A DNA stretch of 23,271 nt, taken from CAXSDR01 sp964236445. Its GTDB lineage: Bacteria; Actinomycetota; Actinomycetes; Motilibacterales; Motilibacteraceae. The position numbers were made by a program, and so were the translations under genes. The stretch covers positions 1 to 23,271 of the forward strand of contig CAXSDR010000056.1 in NCBI GenBank assembly GCA_964236445.1. Reading direction: 5' to 3'. This document shows positions 1-8,407 of this stretch, one piece after another. The notes under the pieces were generated by a model. That model made no database searches. It worked only from the letters and a program-made list of their open reading frames with translations, and had not been told where the DNA came from. Each line of letters begins with the position of its first letter. Position 1 is the first letter of the stretch.

Positions 1-1020
1 CTAGGCAGCGCGGCTCCGGGCCGCGACCAGGGCGCTGGCGCCGCGGCTCCACGACGCCAGCTGGTGACCGGCCGCACACGCGTCGAGCGTGAGGGCGACC
101 CCCGCACCGAACAGCACGTCGGCGCGCAGACCGGGGTTGTCGCGCACGAAGGAGCCACACATGTCGACGGAGGCGACCTGCTCGTGCACCGCGTCCGCCT
201 CCACGTGCTCGTCGTAGAACAGCGTGGCGTCCTGGCCGAGCCTCAGGCGGCGTACGCCAGCGCCGTAGCGACGGTTGGGCTCGGTGGACGTCATCTCGAA
301 GGCGGCCAGGTGACCGACCGCGGCACCGCGCAGCCGCCGGTGCAGCCCCATCATCGACAGCGCATTGGTCCCGGCGAGGACGACGGCCGGTGCGGCGTCG
401 ACGTAGGCGCCGTAGCTGTCGTCGAGATCCAACGCTCGCATGACGCGCGCGAACAGCTCGCAGTGCATCCGGCGTACGTCGCCGCCGCCGTACTCATCGG
501 CCTGGATCTCGACCATCGCCGCCTTGGCACGGCCGCCGATGCGAGGCAGCACCCAGGTGTGCGGGTCGGCCTCCTTGAGGTGGTAGACCGACCGCAGAGC
601 CACGAACTCCCGCCACTGCCCGAGCGTCGCCTCGCGTGCGAGATAGCTCGACAGCGGCGGCCCGTCGTCCGCCGCGACGAGTGCCGAGAGTGCGACGTCG
701 ATGGTGACCCCGTCGTCGTCGGCGACGACGACCCGGGTCCGGAGCGCGGCCTCGAGGCGCCGCTCCAGGAGCGACCGCAGCCGCAGGAGGTCGGGGTCCC
801 ACTCCCAGGTGTCGCTGACACCCGCGACGCCCCGATAGTGCAGCTCATAGCAGATGGTGAGGCAGATCTGCAGGTCCTCGTCGGCGACGGCGTCGACGCA
901 CCCGTCGGCGAGGCGACGAGCGGCTGCCATGGTGCTCGCCTGGACGCCGTCGTCGGCGACCAGATCTCGGAGAAGCGCGGCTGAGACCGCGCCTCGGGCG
1001 GCAGGCATCGGCATGTTCAT
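1..1020 (-). CDS. Iron-containing redox enzyme family protein (haem-oxygenase-like fold)
   Basis: A 339-residue protein with the look of the haem-oxygenase-like di-iron oxidase/oxygenase superfamily, usually annotated 'iron-containing redox enzyme'. Seen: an EIQADEYGGG segment at residues 171-180 with His186 following, Glu242 in FEMTSTEP, and a YDEHVEADAVHE segment at about 269-280. These are candidate metal ligands by spacing, together with Glu59/His61 near the N terminus. Known of the family: members bind two irons or are cofactor-free and act on small organic substrates; most actinobacterial members have no assigned substrate. The ATG at 1020 is chosen because the protein upstream of it is low-complexity and arginine-rich and does not resemble the family; no strong ribosome binding site is visible. 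The gene diverges from the DUF1990 gene across 57 bp. The stop TAG lies at the very first bases of the window, so the gene is complete. Substrate unknown. Confidence 0.75.
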   Translation of the reverse strand: MNMPMPAARGAVSAALLRDLVADDGVQASTMAAARRLADGCVDAVADEDLQICLTICYELHYRGVAGVSDTWEWDPDLLRLRSLLERRLEAALRTRVVVADDDGVTIDVALSALVAADDGPPLSSYLAREATLGQWREFVALRSVYHLKEADPHTWVLPRIGGRAKAAMVEIQADEYGGGDVRRMHCELFARVMRALDLDDSYGAYVDAAPAVVLAGTNALSMMGLHRRLRGAAVGHLAAFEMTSTEPNRRYGAGVRRLRLGQDATLFYDEHVEADAVHEQVASVDMCGSFVRDNPGLRADVLFGAGVALTLDACAAGHQLASWSRGASALVAARSRAA

Positions 1021-1077
1021 GGCATCGTCGTGCCCGCGGAGAGATCGGTCATGCGCCCAGGGGGGTAGTCGTCGTTC

Positions 1078-1698
1078 ATGTCCCGGAAATTTATGCGACC
1101 GCTGGTGCTGCGCCGCCCGACGGCGGCGGAGCTGCATGAGCTGGCTCAGCGTTGCGCACAGGAGCGGTTGACCTATGACCAGATCGGCATCAGTCTGCCC
1201 GGGAGCGGGCTCGTTCCTCCCCGCGGCTGGCGGGTCAGCGGACGGACGGCGACGGTGGGATCCGGCGAGGAGGTGTGGCAGGCGGCCGTCGCCGCTCTGC
1301 ACACCTGGAGCGTGCACCGGGGAGCCGGCATCACGGTCGCCCCGGCGGGAGCGCCACTGCGGGTCGACGGCATCGTGGCGCTGGCGGTGACGCCCGGATT
1401 CTTGTCGGTCGGTGCACTGCTCGCCACCTGTCGCATCGTGCGGGTCGTCGACGAGCCGCAGCGCTTCGGCTTCGCCTACGGCACCCTGGCGCTGCACCCG
1501 GAGCAGGGCGAGGAGAGCTTCCTCGTCGAGCGCGACGACCAGGGCACCGTGCGTGTCGGCGTCCGGGCGGTGTCACGCGCCGTGGTCGTGCCCGCGCGGC
1601 TGGCCCCGCCACTGGCCCGGCTCGCGATCGCCGGCTATGTGCGCGCCTATGTGCGTGCCTGGCACCGCGCGGTGCTGGCGAGCATCACGGCCGGGTGA
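1078..1698 (+). CDS. DUF1990 family protein
   Basis: A 206-residue protein that matches the DUF1990 pattern: LTYDQIG near residues 31-37, a 'G.G.EVWQAAVAALHTW' stretch in the middle, and RFGFAYGTL followed by HPEQGEESFLVE at about 129-147, then a beta-rich end (GTVRVGVRAVSR). The family is common in actinobacteria and has a START/SRPBCC-like look, but no reaction is established. ATG 1078 is preceded by an AGGGGGG tract at 1059-1065, 12 nt away. A second in-frame ATG at 1093 is possible, giving a protein five residues shorter. The gene ends 11 bp before the stop of the convergent GNAT gene, leaving no room for a hairpin terminator. A short tandem duplication of 12 bp (1636-1659) encodes YVRAYVRA near the C terminus. 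Function unassigned. Confidence 0.85.
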   Translation: MSRKFMRPLVLRRPTAAELHELAQRCAQERLTYDQIGISLPGSGLVPPRGWRVSGRTATVGSGEEVWQAAVAALHTWSVHRGAGITVAPAGAPLRVDGIVALAVTPGFLSVGALLATCRIVRVVDEPQRFGFAYGTLALHPEQGEESFLVERDDQGTVRVGVRAVSRAVVVPARLAPPLARLAIAGYVRAYVRAWHRAVLASITAG

Positions 1699-1709
1699 CG
1701 CGCGTGATC

Positions 1710-2261
1710 TCAGCCCGTTGCGGCTTTGGCCGCCACGAGGTCCGACGGTCGCAGCCGATAGACCTGCAGGACCAGTGCGTAGTACTTGTCGGTCTCACCC
1801 ACCCACTCCATGCCCAGGCGTTGAGCCACGGCGATGGCGCGGGCGTTGCCGGGGCGGACCACGGCGAAGACCTCGTCGGTGGCCTGGCCGAACGCGTAGT
1901 TGGCGACGGCGGTGGCCGCCTCGGTGGCGAAGCCGTGACCCCAGTGCTCGGGAGCGAGCTGCCAGCCGATCTCGACGTCCTCCTCGTGGGGAGGCATCGG
2001 TCGCAGCTCCATCCCGCCGATGAGCTCACCGTCCTCGCGGCGGACGACCGCCCAGCGCCCGAGAGGGGGCACGAGCGTCTCCTGCGCCGCCGACCAGCGG
2101 GTGAGGTGCTGCGACATCTCCTCGACGTCGGTCGGCCGGGTCGTCGACGGGGTGAGCCAGCGCGACACCGAGGCGTCTCCGAAGACGGTCAGCGCGGCCG
2201 GGGCGTCGGCGACGCGCCACGGGCGCAGCAGCAGGCGTGCTGTCTCGATCGATTCGGCCAC
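1710..2261 (-). CDS. GNAT family N-acetyltransferase (RimJ/RimL-like)
   Basis: A 183-residue acetyltransferase of the RimJ/RimL branch. The N terminus 'ETARLLLRPW' is the usual opening of this branch. The acetyl-CoA binding motif A is seen in EIGWQLAPEHWGHGFATEA, where W-G-H-G-F-A fits the Q/R-x-x-G-x-G/A loop. It is followed by VVRPGNARAIAVAQRLGMEWVG, the conserved 'N..S..v.eklGf' element with Ala in place of Ser. Such enzymes transfer acetyl groups from acetyl-CoA to protein N termini or small amines in the cytoplasm; the acceptor here cannot be told. The start is GTG at 2261, with AGGG (minus strand) about 9 nt upstream. It diverges from the dynamin pair across 119 bp and converges on the DUF1990 gene. 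Confidence 0.88.
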   Translation of the reverse strand: MAESIETARLLLRPWRVADAPAALTVFGDASVSRWLTPSTTRPTDVEEMSQHLTRWSAAQETLVPPLGRWAVVRREDGELIGGMELRPMPPHEEDVEIGWQLAPEHWGHGFATEAATAVANYAFGQATDEVFAVVRPGNARAIAVAQRLGMEWVGETDKYYALVLQVYRLRPSDLVAAKAATG

Positions 2262-2380
2262 GACGACGACCCTAAGCGATCAGCTCAGTGGTGCTTGCGC
2301 CGCTCCTGCTGCAGCAACGGAACCGCTTCGCGGCGTGCCGATGGCGTTCCGCAGCCGCGAACAGGGCAGGGTGTGCACCG

Positions 2381-4108
2381 ATGAGCGCCACTCCCGAGGT
2401 CCGCGAGCTGCTCGCTGCGCTGACCGCGCTGCGTGAGCGGCTCGCTGCTGCGCGCTTCCCGCTGGCAGTGGAGGGCGCCGCCGAGGACGCCCGGGAGCGC
2501 GACCGGCTGCTCGGCCAGCTCGACGACTACGTCCTGCCGCGCCTGCGACGCCTCGGGGCGCCGCTGCTCGCCGTCGTCGGGGGCTCGACGGGCGCAGGCA
2601 AGTCGACGCTGGTCAACACGATCGTCGGCACGGTTGTGAGTGCCTCGGGTGTGCTGCGTCCCACCACTCGGGGGCCGGTGCTGGTCCATCATCCCGATGA
2701 CGCCGCCTGGTTCGCCGACCTGCAGGTCCTCCCGCACCTGCCCCGCCAGACGGGAACGCTCGCCGAGCCGGGCACCCTGGGCCTGGTCTCCTCGCCGTCG
2801 CTGCCGCCCGGGCTGGCGCTGCTCGATGCGCCCGACATCGACAGTGTGGTCGCGGCCAACCGCGACCTCGCCGCTCAGCTGCTCGCCGCCGCCGACCTCT
2901 GGGTCTTCGTGACGACGGCGGCCCGCTATGCCGACGCGGTGCCGTGGGACGCCCTCACCGAGGCCAGTGAGCGCTCCGCCGCAGTGGCGGTCATCCTCGA
3001 CCGCGTGCCCGAGGGTGCAGCAGAGCCGATCGTCGAGGACCTCACGACGATGCTGCGCGACAACGGGCTCGAGCAGTCGCCTCTTTTCGTGATCCCCGAG
3101 GTCACCCTCGCCGCCAACGGCATGCTGCCGCCGACGTCGGTCGAGTCGTTGAAGCGATGGCTCACGGGGCTTGCCGCCGACCCGCAGGCCAGGGCCGTCG
3201 TCGTCAGACGCACGCTCGAGGGGACCCTGACGTCCTACGGCCTGCGCGTCCCCGCCCTCGCCGCGCGCCTGAAGGTTCAGGAAGAGCAGGCGGCCGGGTT
3301 GCGCCTGATCGTGGACCAGGCCTATGCCGATGCGGTGGGCGAGATCGACGAGGCCGTGCGAGACGGCGCCATGCTCCGGGGTGAGGTTCTCGCACGCTGG
3401 CAGGAGTTCGTCGGCTCCGGGGAGCTGCTGCGCACGCTGGAGTCGCGCGTCGGTCGCCTGCGCGACCGGTTCGTCGCAGCCGTACGCGGCCGGCCCGCAC
3501 CGGTGGAAGAGCTGTCCGAGGCACTGGAGACGGGCGTCGAGACCCTCGTGCGCGTACGCGCAGACGCCGCAGCGGAGCGCGTGGCCCGTCAGTGGGCCAC
3601 TACGAAAGCGGGCGAGACGCTCCTGGCCGCGGCCGGCCGCACGAGCTCCAGTCGCACGGGTGAGGACTTCGCGCAGCGCAGCTCGCGCGCCGTGCGTGAC
3701 TGGCAGGGCGGCGTGCTCGACCTCGTCCGCCGTGAGGGTGAGGGACGGCGAACCACCGCGCGGCTCCTCTCCTACGGTGTCAACGGCGCGGCCCTGGTCG
3801 TCATGGTGGCGGTCTTCAGCCAGACGGGTGGTCTCACCGGCGGCGAGGTCGTCGTTGCCGGTGGGGCGTCGGCGCTGGGCCAGAAGCTGCTCGAAGCCCT
3901 GCTCGGCGACCAGACCGTGCGCACCCTCGCCGCCGCCGCACGCCAGGACCTGCGGGCCCGGGTGGAGGTGCTGTTCGACGGTGAGCGCGACCGCTGGCTC
4001 GAAGTTCTCGACGCAGCTGCGGGTGCCGGGGACAGCGCGACGGCGCAGGAGCTCTTGGCCGTGGAGCGGGTCGTGCGGTCCGCGCGCGACGCCGAGGAAA
4101 GCAGCTGA
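2381..4108 (+). CDS. Dynamin-like/YfjP-type GTPase, first of a pair
   Basis: A 575-residue large GTPase. The P-loop GGSTGAGKST is at about residues 67-76, a DAPDIDS switch-II/G3 segment at about 148-154, and ILDRVP at about 205 in place of a standard N/TKxD G4 motif. A long helical middle (about 300-455) is followed by a glycine- and valine-rich hydrophobic stretch (about 466-500) that could insert in the membrane, then a charged helical tail. The layout of GTPase head, helical stalk and C-terminal membrane contact fits bacterial dynamin-like proteins, which work at membranes, often as neighbouring partners (Streptomyces DynA/DynB, mycobacterial IniA/IniC). ATG 2381 is preferred over upstream in-frame codons because the preceding 31 residues are arginine-rich and unlike the family; a GGGCAGGG tract lies about 10 nt upstream. 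Its stop overlaps the next gene's start (TGATG), so the two proteins are probably made in linked amounts. Confidence 0.8.
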   Translation: MSATPEVRELLAALTALRERLAAARFPLAVEGAAEDARERDRLLGQLDDYVLPRLRRLGAPLLAVVGGSTGAGKSTLVNTIVGTVVSASGVLRPTTRGPVLVHHPDDAAWFADLQVLPHLPRQTGTLAEPGTLGLVSSPSLPPGLALLDAPDIDSVVAANRDLAAQLLAAADLWVFVTTAARYADAVPWDALTEASERSAAVAVILDRVPEGAAEPIVEDLTTMLRDNGLEQSPLFVIPEVTLAANGMLPPTSVESLKRWLTGLAADPQARAVVVRRTLEGTLTSYGLRVPALAARLKVQEEQAAGLRLIVDQAYADAVGEIDEAVRDGAMLRGEVLARWQEFVGSGELLRTLESRVGRLRDRFVAAVRGRPAPVEELSEALETGVETLVRVRADAAAERVARQWATTKAGETLLAAAGRTSSSRTGEDFAQRSSRAVRDWQGGVLDLVRREGEGRRTTARLLSYGVNGAALVVMVAVFSQTGGLTGGEVVVAGGASALGQKLLEALLGDQTVRTLAAAARQDLRARVEVLFDGERDRWLEVLDAAAGAGDSATAQELLAVERVVRSARDAEESS

Positions 4109-5772
4109 TGAGCGGTTCCCGACGGCGCGCGGCGCCTGCCGTGCCCGCGATCCATGACCGCCTCGACGCCCTGCAGCAGCTGGCCGACCTCCTCGACCGC
4201 CGGGTTGCCGACACGCTCGTCGCGGACGCCCGTGGCGTCCTCGACCGTGCTGGCTCGCGGCTGCGTCTGTCCGGTGAGCACACCGTGGTTGCGCTCGCAG
4301 GGTCGACGGGCAGCGGAAAGTCGTCGCTGTTCAACGCGCTGACCGAGCTCGAGCTCAGTGGGGTCGGCGTGAGGCGGCCGACGACGAGCGAGGCGCACGC
4401 CTGCGTGTGGGGCGCGGACGGTGCCGGACCCCTGCTCGACCGCCTCGAGGTGCCCAACCGGCACCGCATCGACCGCGAGACCGCGCTCGACGGCGACGAC
4501 CTGTCCTACCTGCGGGGCCTGGTGCTGCTGGACCTACCCGACCACGACTCCACCTCGGCGACCCACCGGCGCACCGTCGAGCGGCTGGTCGAGCTTGTCG
4601 ATGTCATCGTCTGGGTCGTCGACCCGCAGAAATACGCGGACGCCGCGCTGCACGAGCGCTACCTTCGCCGGTTCGCAGGCCACGGCTCGGTCACGGTCGT
4701 CGTGCTCAACGCCATCGACAAGCTGAGCCCCGAGGACGCCGACGCGTGCGTGGCGGACCTGCGCCGGCTGCTCGTCGAGGACGGCTTCAGTGACGCCACG
4801 GTCGTGGCCACCTCGGCCCGCACGGGTGAGGGGGTCGGTGACCTTCGCGCCCTGATCGCCGACGCGGTCCGGCGCAGGGAGGCAGCGGTCGCCCGGCTGC
4901 AGGCCGACATCACCCGGGTGGTCGTGCCGCTGGCCGAGGCTGTCGGCCCCGGTGCTGCCGACACCGTGGGCCGACGCGAGCGGGCGGCGCTGCGCTCGGC
5001 GCTGGGGCGGGCAGCCGGGGTGCCCGCGGTCACCGAGGCCGTCAGGCGCTCCTACCTGCGCAGCGGTGCGGGCCACACCGGCTGGCCGGCGTCGAGGTGG
5101 CTGCGTCACCTGAGACCCGACCCGCTGCGCAAGCTGCACCTGGGCAAGGACCAGAACGCCGCATCCGGGACGGACACCGCGCGGTTGCCGGGCCGCACCT
5201 CCCTCGGCCCGCCGACCGCGGTCGCGCGCGCGGGGGTCGACGACGCCGTACGCGACGCGGTCGAGATCGTGGCCGGCGAGCTGCCACCGCGGTGGGCGGA
5301 GCTGGTGCGGGCGCAGGCGGCCACGGCGGCGCTGCAGGCCACCGATGCGCTAGACGTGGCCGTAGCCACGACCGATCTCGAGGTGTCGCGTACGCCGATG
5401 TGGTGGCGGGCCTGGGACCTCGTCCAGCTGTTGGTCATGCTGGTCGCGGTGGTCGGCGCGGCGTGGCTGGCGATTCTGGCCGGGCTGAGCTATCTGCGCG
5501 TCTCGACGTCCTCCGGTCCCGATGTCGGGCCGGTGGCGCTGCCCACCCTCATGCTTGTCGGCGGCGTCGTCGCAGGTCTGTTGCTCGCAGCGCTGGGCAG
5601 GGTCCTGCTTCGCGTCGGCGCCCGTCGTCGGGCGGCGCGCGCGCAGGAGCGGCTGGAGCAGGCCGTAGGAGTTGTGGCGGAGCGCGAGATCGTCATCCCG
5701 GTCCAGGAGGAGGCGATCCGCCACCGGCGGGCCCGCGAGCTGGTGGGCCGGCTGTCGGCCACCGGCGGCTAG
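4108..5772 (+). CDS. YfjP/dynamin-like GTPase, second of the pair, two membrane segments
   Basis: A 554-residue GTPase coupled to the previous one by a one-base stop/start overlap. The P-loop AGSTGSGKSS is at about residues 65-74, G3 DLPDHDST at about 142-149, a G4-like NAIDKLS at about 201-207, and a G5-like TSARTGEG at about 235. The head is therefore better conserved than in its partner. Two strong hydrophobic helices near the C terminus (about 438-463 and 476-500) are separated by a short Ser/Gly/Pro-rich loop and suggest a hairpin anchor. They are followed by a positively charged amphipathic helix ending at the C terminus. By family knowledge such pairs are membrane-remodelling or membrane-protecting GTPases; the exact role is not established. 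The gene ends 3 bp from the stop of the convergent c-di-GMP gene. Automatic pipelines sometimes label these proteins 'ABC transporter'; no ABC signature is present. Confidence 0.82.
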   Translation: MSGSRRRAAPAVPAIHDRLDALQQLADLLDRRVADTLVADARGVLDRAGSRLRLSGEHTVVALAGSTGSGKSSLFNALTELELSGVGVRRPTTSEAHACVWGADGAGPLLDRLEVPNRHRIDRETALDGDDLSYLRGLVLLDLPDHDSTSATHRRTVERLVELVDVIVWVVDPQKYADAALHERYLRRFAGHGSVTVVVLNAIDKLSPEDADACVADLRRLLVEDGFSDATVVATSARTGEGVGDLRALIADAVRRREAAVARLQADITRVVVPLAEAVGPGAADTVGRRERAALRSALGRAAGVPAVTEAVRRSYLRSGAGHTGWPASRWLRHLRPDPLRKLHLGKDQNAASGTDTARLPGRTSLGPPTAVARAGVDDAVRDAVEIVAGELPPRWAELVRAQAATAALQATDALDVAVATTDLEVSRTPMWWRAWDLVQLLVMLVAVVGAAWLAILAGLSYLRVSTSSGPDVGPVALPTLMLVGGVVAGLLLAALGRVLLRVGARRRAARAQERLEQAVGVVAEREIVIPVQEEAIRHRRARELVGRLSATGG

Positions 5773-5775
5773 ACC

Positions 5776-8247
5776 TCAGCGCCGGGTGTGGGCCGTGTCC
5801 AGCCAGTGCGGGCCGTGCTCGCCCATCAGGTCAGCGGTCTTGGGTCGGGCAAACAGGAAGCCCTGTCCGAACGTGCAGCCGAGGGCCTCGAGCGCCGTGC
5901 GCTGGTCGTCGGTCTCCACCCCTTCGGCCACCGTCGTGATGCCGAGCGTCGACGCCAGCTCGACGATGGCGCGTACGAGCAGCGTGTCGTCGGCATCGCA
6001 GCCGATGCCGCTGGTGAACGACTTGTCGATCTTCAGGACGTCGATGGGCAGCCGGCGCAGATAGCTCAGCGAGGAATAGCCGGTGCCGAAGTCGTCGAGG
6101 GCGAAGCGGACGCCGAGCTGGCGCAGGCCGTCGATGCGCGACAGCGCAGCGGTCGTGTCGTGCAGGACCACGCTCTCGGTGATCTCGAGCGTCAGGTGCG
6201 AGGGGGGGAGTCCGCTGTCCTCGAGGGCTCTGACCACCTCGGCGGCGAAGCCGTCATCGAGCAGCTGCCTGACCGACACGTTGACGTTCACGGGCAGGTC
6301 GTTCCAGATATGGGCCTGTGCTGTTGCCTCGCGCAACACCCACGTACCGATCCCGATGATGTCCCCCGTGTCTTCGGCAACGGGGATGAAGTCGAGCGGT
6401 GCGACCATGACGCCGTCGCGGTTCCAGCGGACCAGCGCCTCCGTCCCGACGGTGCGCCCCGTCGCGAGCGAGACGATCGGTTGGTAGGCGACCAGCAGCT
6501 CGCCACGTTCGATGACGTGGCGCAGGTCGCTCTCGAGCAGGGTCCGGGCCAGGACCGCTTCGGCCATGTGGTCGGCGAAGACCGCCGACCTGCCGCGGCC
6601 GCTCACCTTGGCCGAGTGCAGAGCCACGTCGGCATGGCGGAGGACGTCTCCTGCGGCGTCGCCCGCGCGCGCCGTCGTGACGCCGATGCTGACCGTGGCG
6701 AGGAGCTCACGGCCGCGCACCGCGAAAGGCACCGACAGCGCCCGGGCGAGCCGCTCGGCGGTCTGGCATGCGGCTTCCGTCAGGGCGTCGTCGCCGGCGA
6801 GCAGGATGCCGAACTCGTCGGCACCCAGGCGCGCGACGAGCTCGCCCGACGGCAGCGCGACCCGGATCCGGCCCGCCATCAGTCGCAGCAGCTCGTCGCC
6901 CGCGACGTGGCCCGACGTCTCGTTCACGACCTTGAAGCCGTCGATGTCGATCAGCAGCGCGGCGAGCGGCTGGACCTCCCCGGCGACGTCGGGCGTCAGG
7001 GCCTTCTCGAGCTCGGTGAGCAGTCGTTGACGGTTGGGCAGCCCGGTCAGCTCGTCGTGCTCGGCCTGGTGACGAGCGCGGCACAGGGCGTCTTCGAGCG
7101 CCTTGACCGTGCGGGCGTCGGTGAGGGCGACGCTGGCATGCTCGGCCAGGGCCGTCAGGAGCTCCTGAGCCGCCTCGTCGTAGCGACGTCCCGGCCGCCG
7201 CGAGGCCACCACGAGGCTGCCGACGGGGCGCCCGTTCTCCCGGACGGGCGCGGCCATGGCGGCGGTGAACCCCTCGTCCGCCGCGTGCGGGTGGGCGAAG
7301 TCGCTGCGCGCATAGTCGGACTCCACCACCAGGGCGTTCGCCGCGATGCTCCGGCGGCTCATGCCGCGGTCGACGGGGGCCTGGCGCAGCTGCGCGAGGG
7401 AAGCCGCCGAGATGCCGAGGTGTGCCACGATCTCGGAGCGGTGGGGCTGGTTGGGGTCGAGCAGCCGGAGCGAGACCCGCTCCGCGCCGAGGAGCTCCCC
7501 GGCAGCAGCGACGACAGCGTCCAGCACGTCGCGCAGCGTCATCCGTGCGGCGATCGACTGGTGGATGAGGGACAGTCGCTCGGAGCCGTACGCGCGCTGG
7601 CGCAGCCAGGTCATCGCCTCCTCGGCCCGTGCCAGGCGGTCGGCCAGCACGGCCCGATCGCGCGCACTGGCCTCGAGCAGCCCGTGGCTGCGCAGGGCGA
7701 GGGACAACGTCTGCGCCATCGCCTCGAGAACGGCGGCCTCGTCACCGGTCAGGCCGGGCATGCCTGCGTCGACGAGCACGAGGGCAGCCCCGTCGGCATC
7801 GAACAGTGGCGCGGCCGCCAGCACGGGCAGATCGCGGGTCGGGGCTGGCGGGGAGGCGCTTGCGGCGACGTGGTGTCGGGCGGCGATGTTGCCGGCCTCG
7901 CCGTGAGCGACGTCCACAGCGCGTACGCGCAGCGAGCCCCGCCCCGCGCGGGCGGCTCGCAGCTCGGCGGGTGACAGCGGGCCGACGAACCGCCCCGCGC
8001 TCATGGCCAGGACATCGTCGGAGGTGATCACTGCTGCGGCGTCGACGTCGAAGCAGGCGGCCGCGACGTCGGCGCCGGCGGCAAGCGCCGAGGGGACGTC
8101 GCCTGCGCAGCTGACTGCGGCCGCGCACCTGGCGAGCCACAGGCTGGCCCACCTGCCCGTGCCACGCTCGGGCGCACTGTCTTCTCCGGCGCTACCCACG
8201 TCTTCGTGGCCTGCTTGCGGCGGGCTGACGGTCACGCTCCCAGTCAT
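5776..8247 (-). CDS. GAF-GAF-GGDEF-EAL cyclic-di-GMP signalling protein
   Basis: An 823-residue soluble protein without evident membrane helices. The order is a GAF-like region (about 45-185), a helical linker, a second GAF region (about 235-385), GGDEF from DELTGLPNR (397-405) with the active motif GADEF at 475-479, and EAL with motif EAL at 603-605. In the EAL domain the catalytic set looks complete: E603, the Asn of NVSVRQ, Glu of LEITES, D718-D719 of DDFGTGYSS, Lys of LKIDKSF, Glu of AEGVET and Gln of QGFLF. Phosphodiesterase activity is therefore likely. The GGDEF site has Ala for the second Gly, NETSGH for the usual ND..GH, and no RxxD inhibitory site (Pro and Glu occupy those places), so cyclase activity is uncertain. 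The GAF regions probably sense a small ligand or redox state. Start at ATG 8247 is tentative because no clear ribosome binding site is present; upstream residues are arginine-rich and non-family. Confidence 0.88.
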   Translation of the reverse strand: MTGSVTVSPPQAGHEDVGSAGEDSAPERGTGRWASLWLARCAAAVSCAGDVPSALAAGADVAAACFDVDAAAVITSDDVLAMSAGRFVGPLSPAELRAARAGRGSLRVRAVDVAHGEAGNIAARHHVAASASPPAPTRDLPVLAAAPLFDADGAALVLVDAGMPGLTGDEAAVLEAMAQTLSLALRSHGLLEASARDRAVLADRLARAEEAMTWLRQRAYGSERLSLIHQSIAARMTLRDVLDAVVAAAGELLGAERVSLRLLDPNQPHRSEIVAHLGISAASLAQLRQAPVDRGMSRRSIAANALVVESDYARSDFAHPHAADEGFTAAMAAPVRENGRPVGSLVVASRRPGRRYDEAAQELLTALAEHASVALTDARTVKALEDALCRARHQAEHDELTGLPNRQRLLTELEKALTPDVAGEVQPLAALLIDIDGFKVVNETSGHVAGDELLRLMAGRIRVALPSGELVARLGADEFGILLAGDDALTEAACQTAERLARALSVPFAVRGRELLATVSIGVTTARAGDAAGDVLRHADVALHSAKVSGRGRSAVFADHMAEAVLARTLLESDLRHVIERGELLVAYQPIVSLATGRTVGTEALVRWNRDGVMVAPLDFIPVAEDTGDIIGIGTWVLREATAQAHIWNDLPVNVNVSVRQLLDDGFAAEVVRALEDSGLPPSHLTLEITESVVLHDTTAALSRIDGLRQLGVRFALDDFGTGYSSLSYLRRLPIDVLKIDKSFTSGIGCDADDTLLVRAIVELASTLGITTVAEGVETDDQRTALEALGCTFGQGFLFARPKTADLMGEHGPHWLDTAHTRR

Positions 8248-8407
8248 CGGCCTGCATACCGCCCGTCTTAGGTCATGCGGCCCCGGCGTCGGCAACATGC
8301 GCATCGCCACAGATGCCGCCCGCGTGGCCGGTGCCGTCGGCCGCCGACGCACCGACACGGGCGTTGCTGCGGGCGCCTCGTGGCCGACCTTGCGCACTGA
8401 GTGGCGG
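8248..8407. other. Gap between recQ and the c-di-GMP gene, no gene seen
   Basis: The largest gap on the left side, 160 bp. It has a CGTCGG-CCG-CCGACG hairpin near 8335-8350 without a T-tract and an extended -10-like GGTATG on the minus strand just upstream of the c-di-GMP gene. I see no open reading frame with family resemblance and no convincing terminator. Confidence 0.4.

Noticed and set aside
712..732. GTCGTCGTC-GGC-GACGACGAC perfect hairpin
   Set aside because: It lies inside the coding region of the first gene and follows from the residues VVVADDD; no T-tract and wrong place for a terminator.
64..984. Long plus-strand open frame of about 306 codons opposite the first gene
   Set aside because: A GC-rich mirror frame of a real gene. 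Its protein is low-complexity, rich in Val, Asp and Arg, with no family motif.
1636..1659. 12-bp tandem repeat in the DUF1990 gene
   Set aside because: Only two units, in frame, encoding YVRAYVRA; probably local slippage without further meaning.
5788..7974. 728-codon plus-strand open frame opposite the c-di-GMP gene
   Set aside because: Antisense shadow. The opposite strand encodes unmistakable GGDEF and EAL motifs, while this frame has no recognisable domain.
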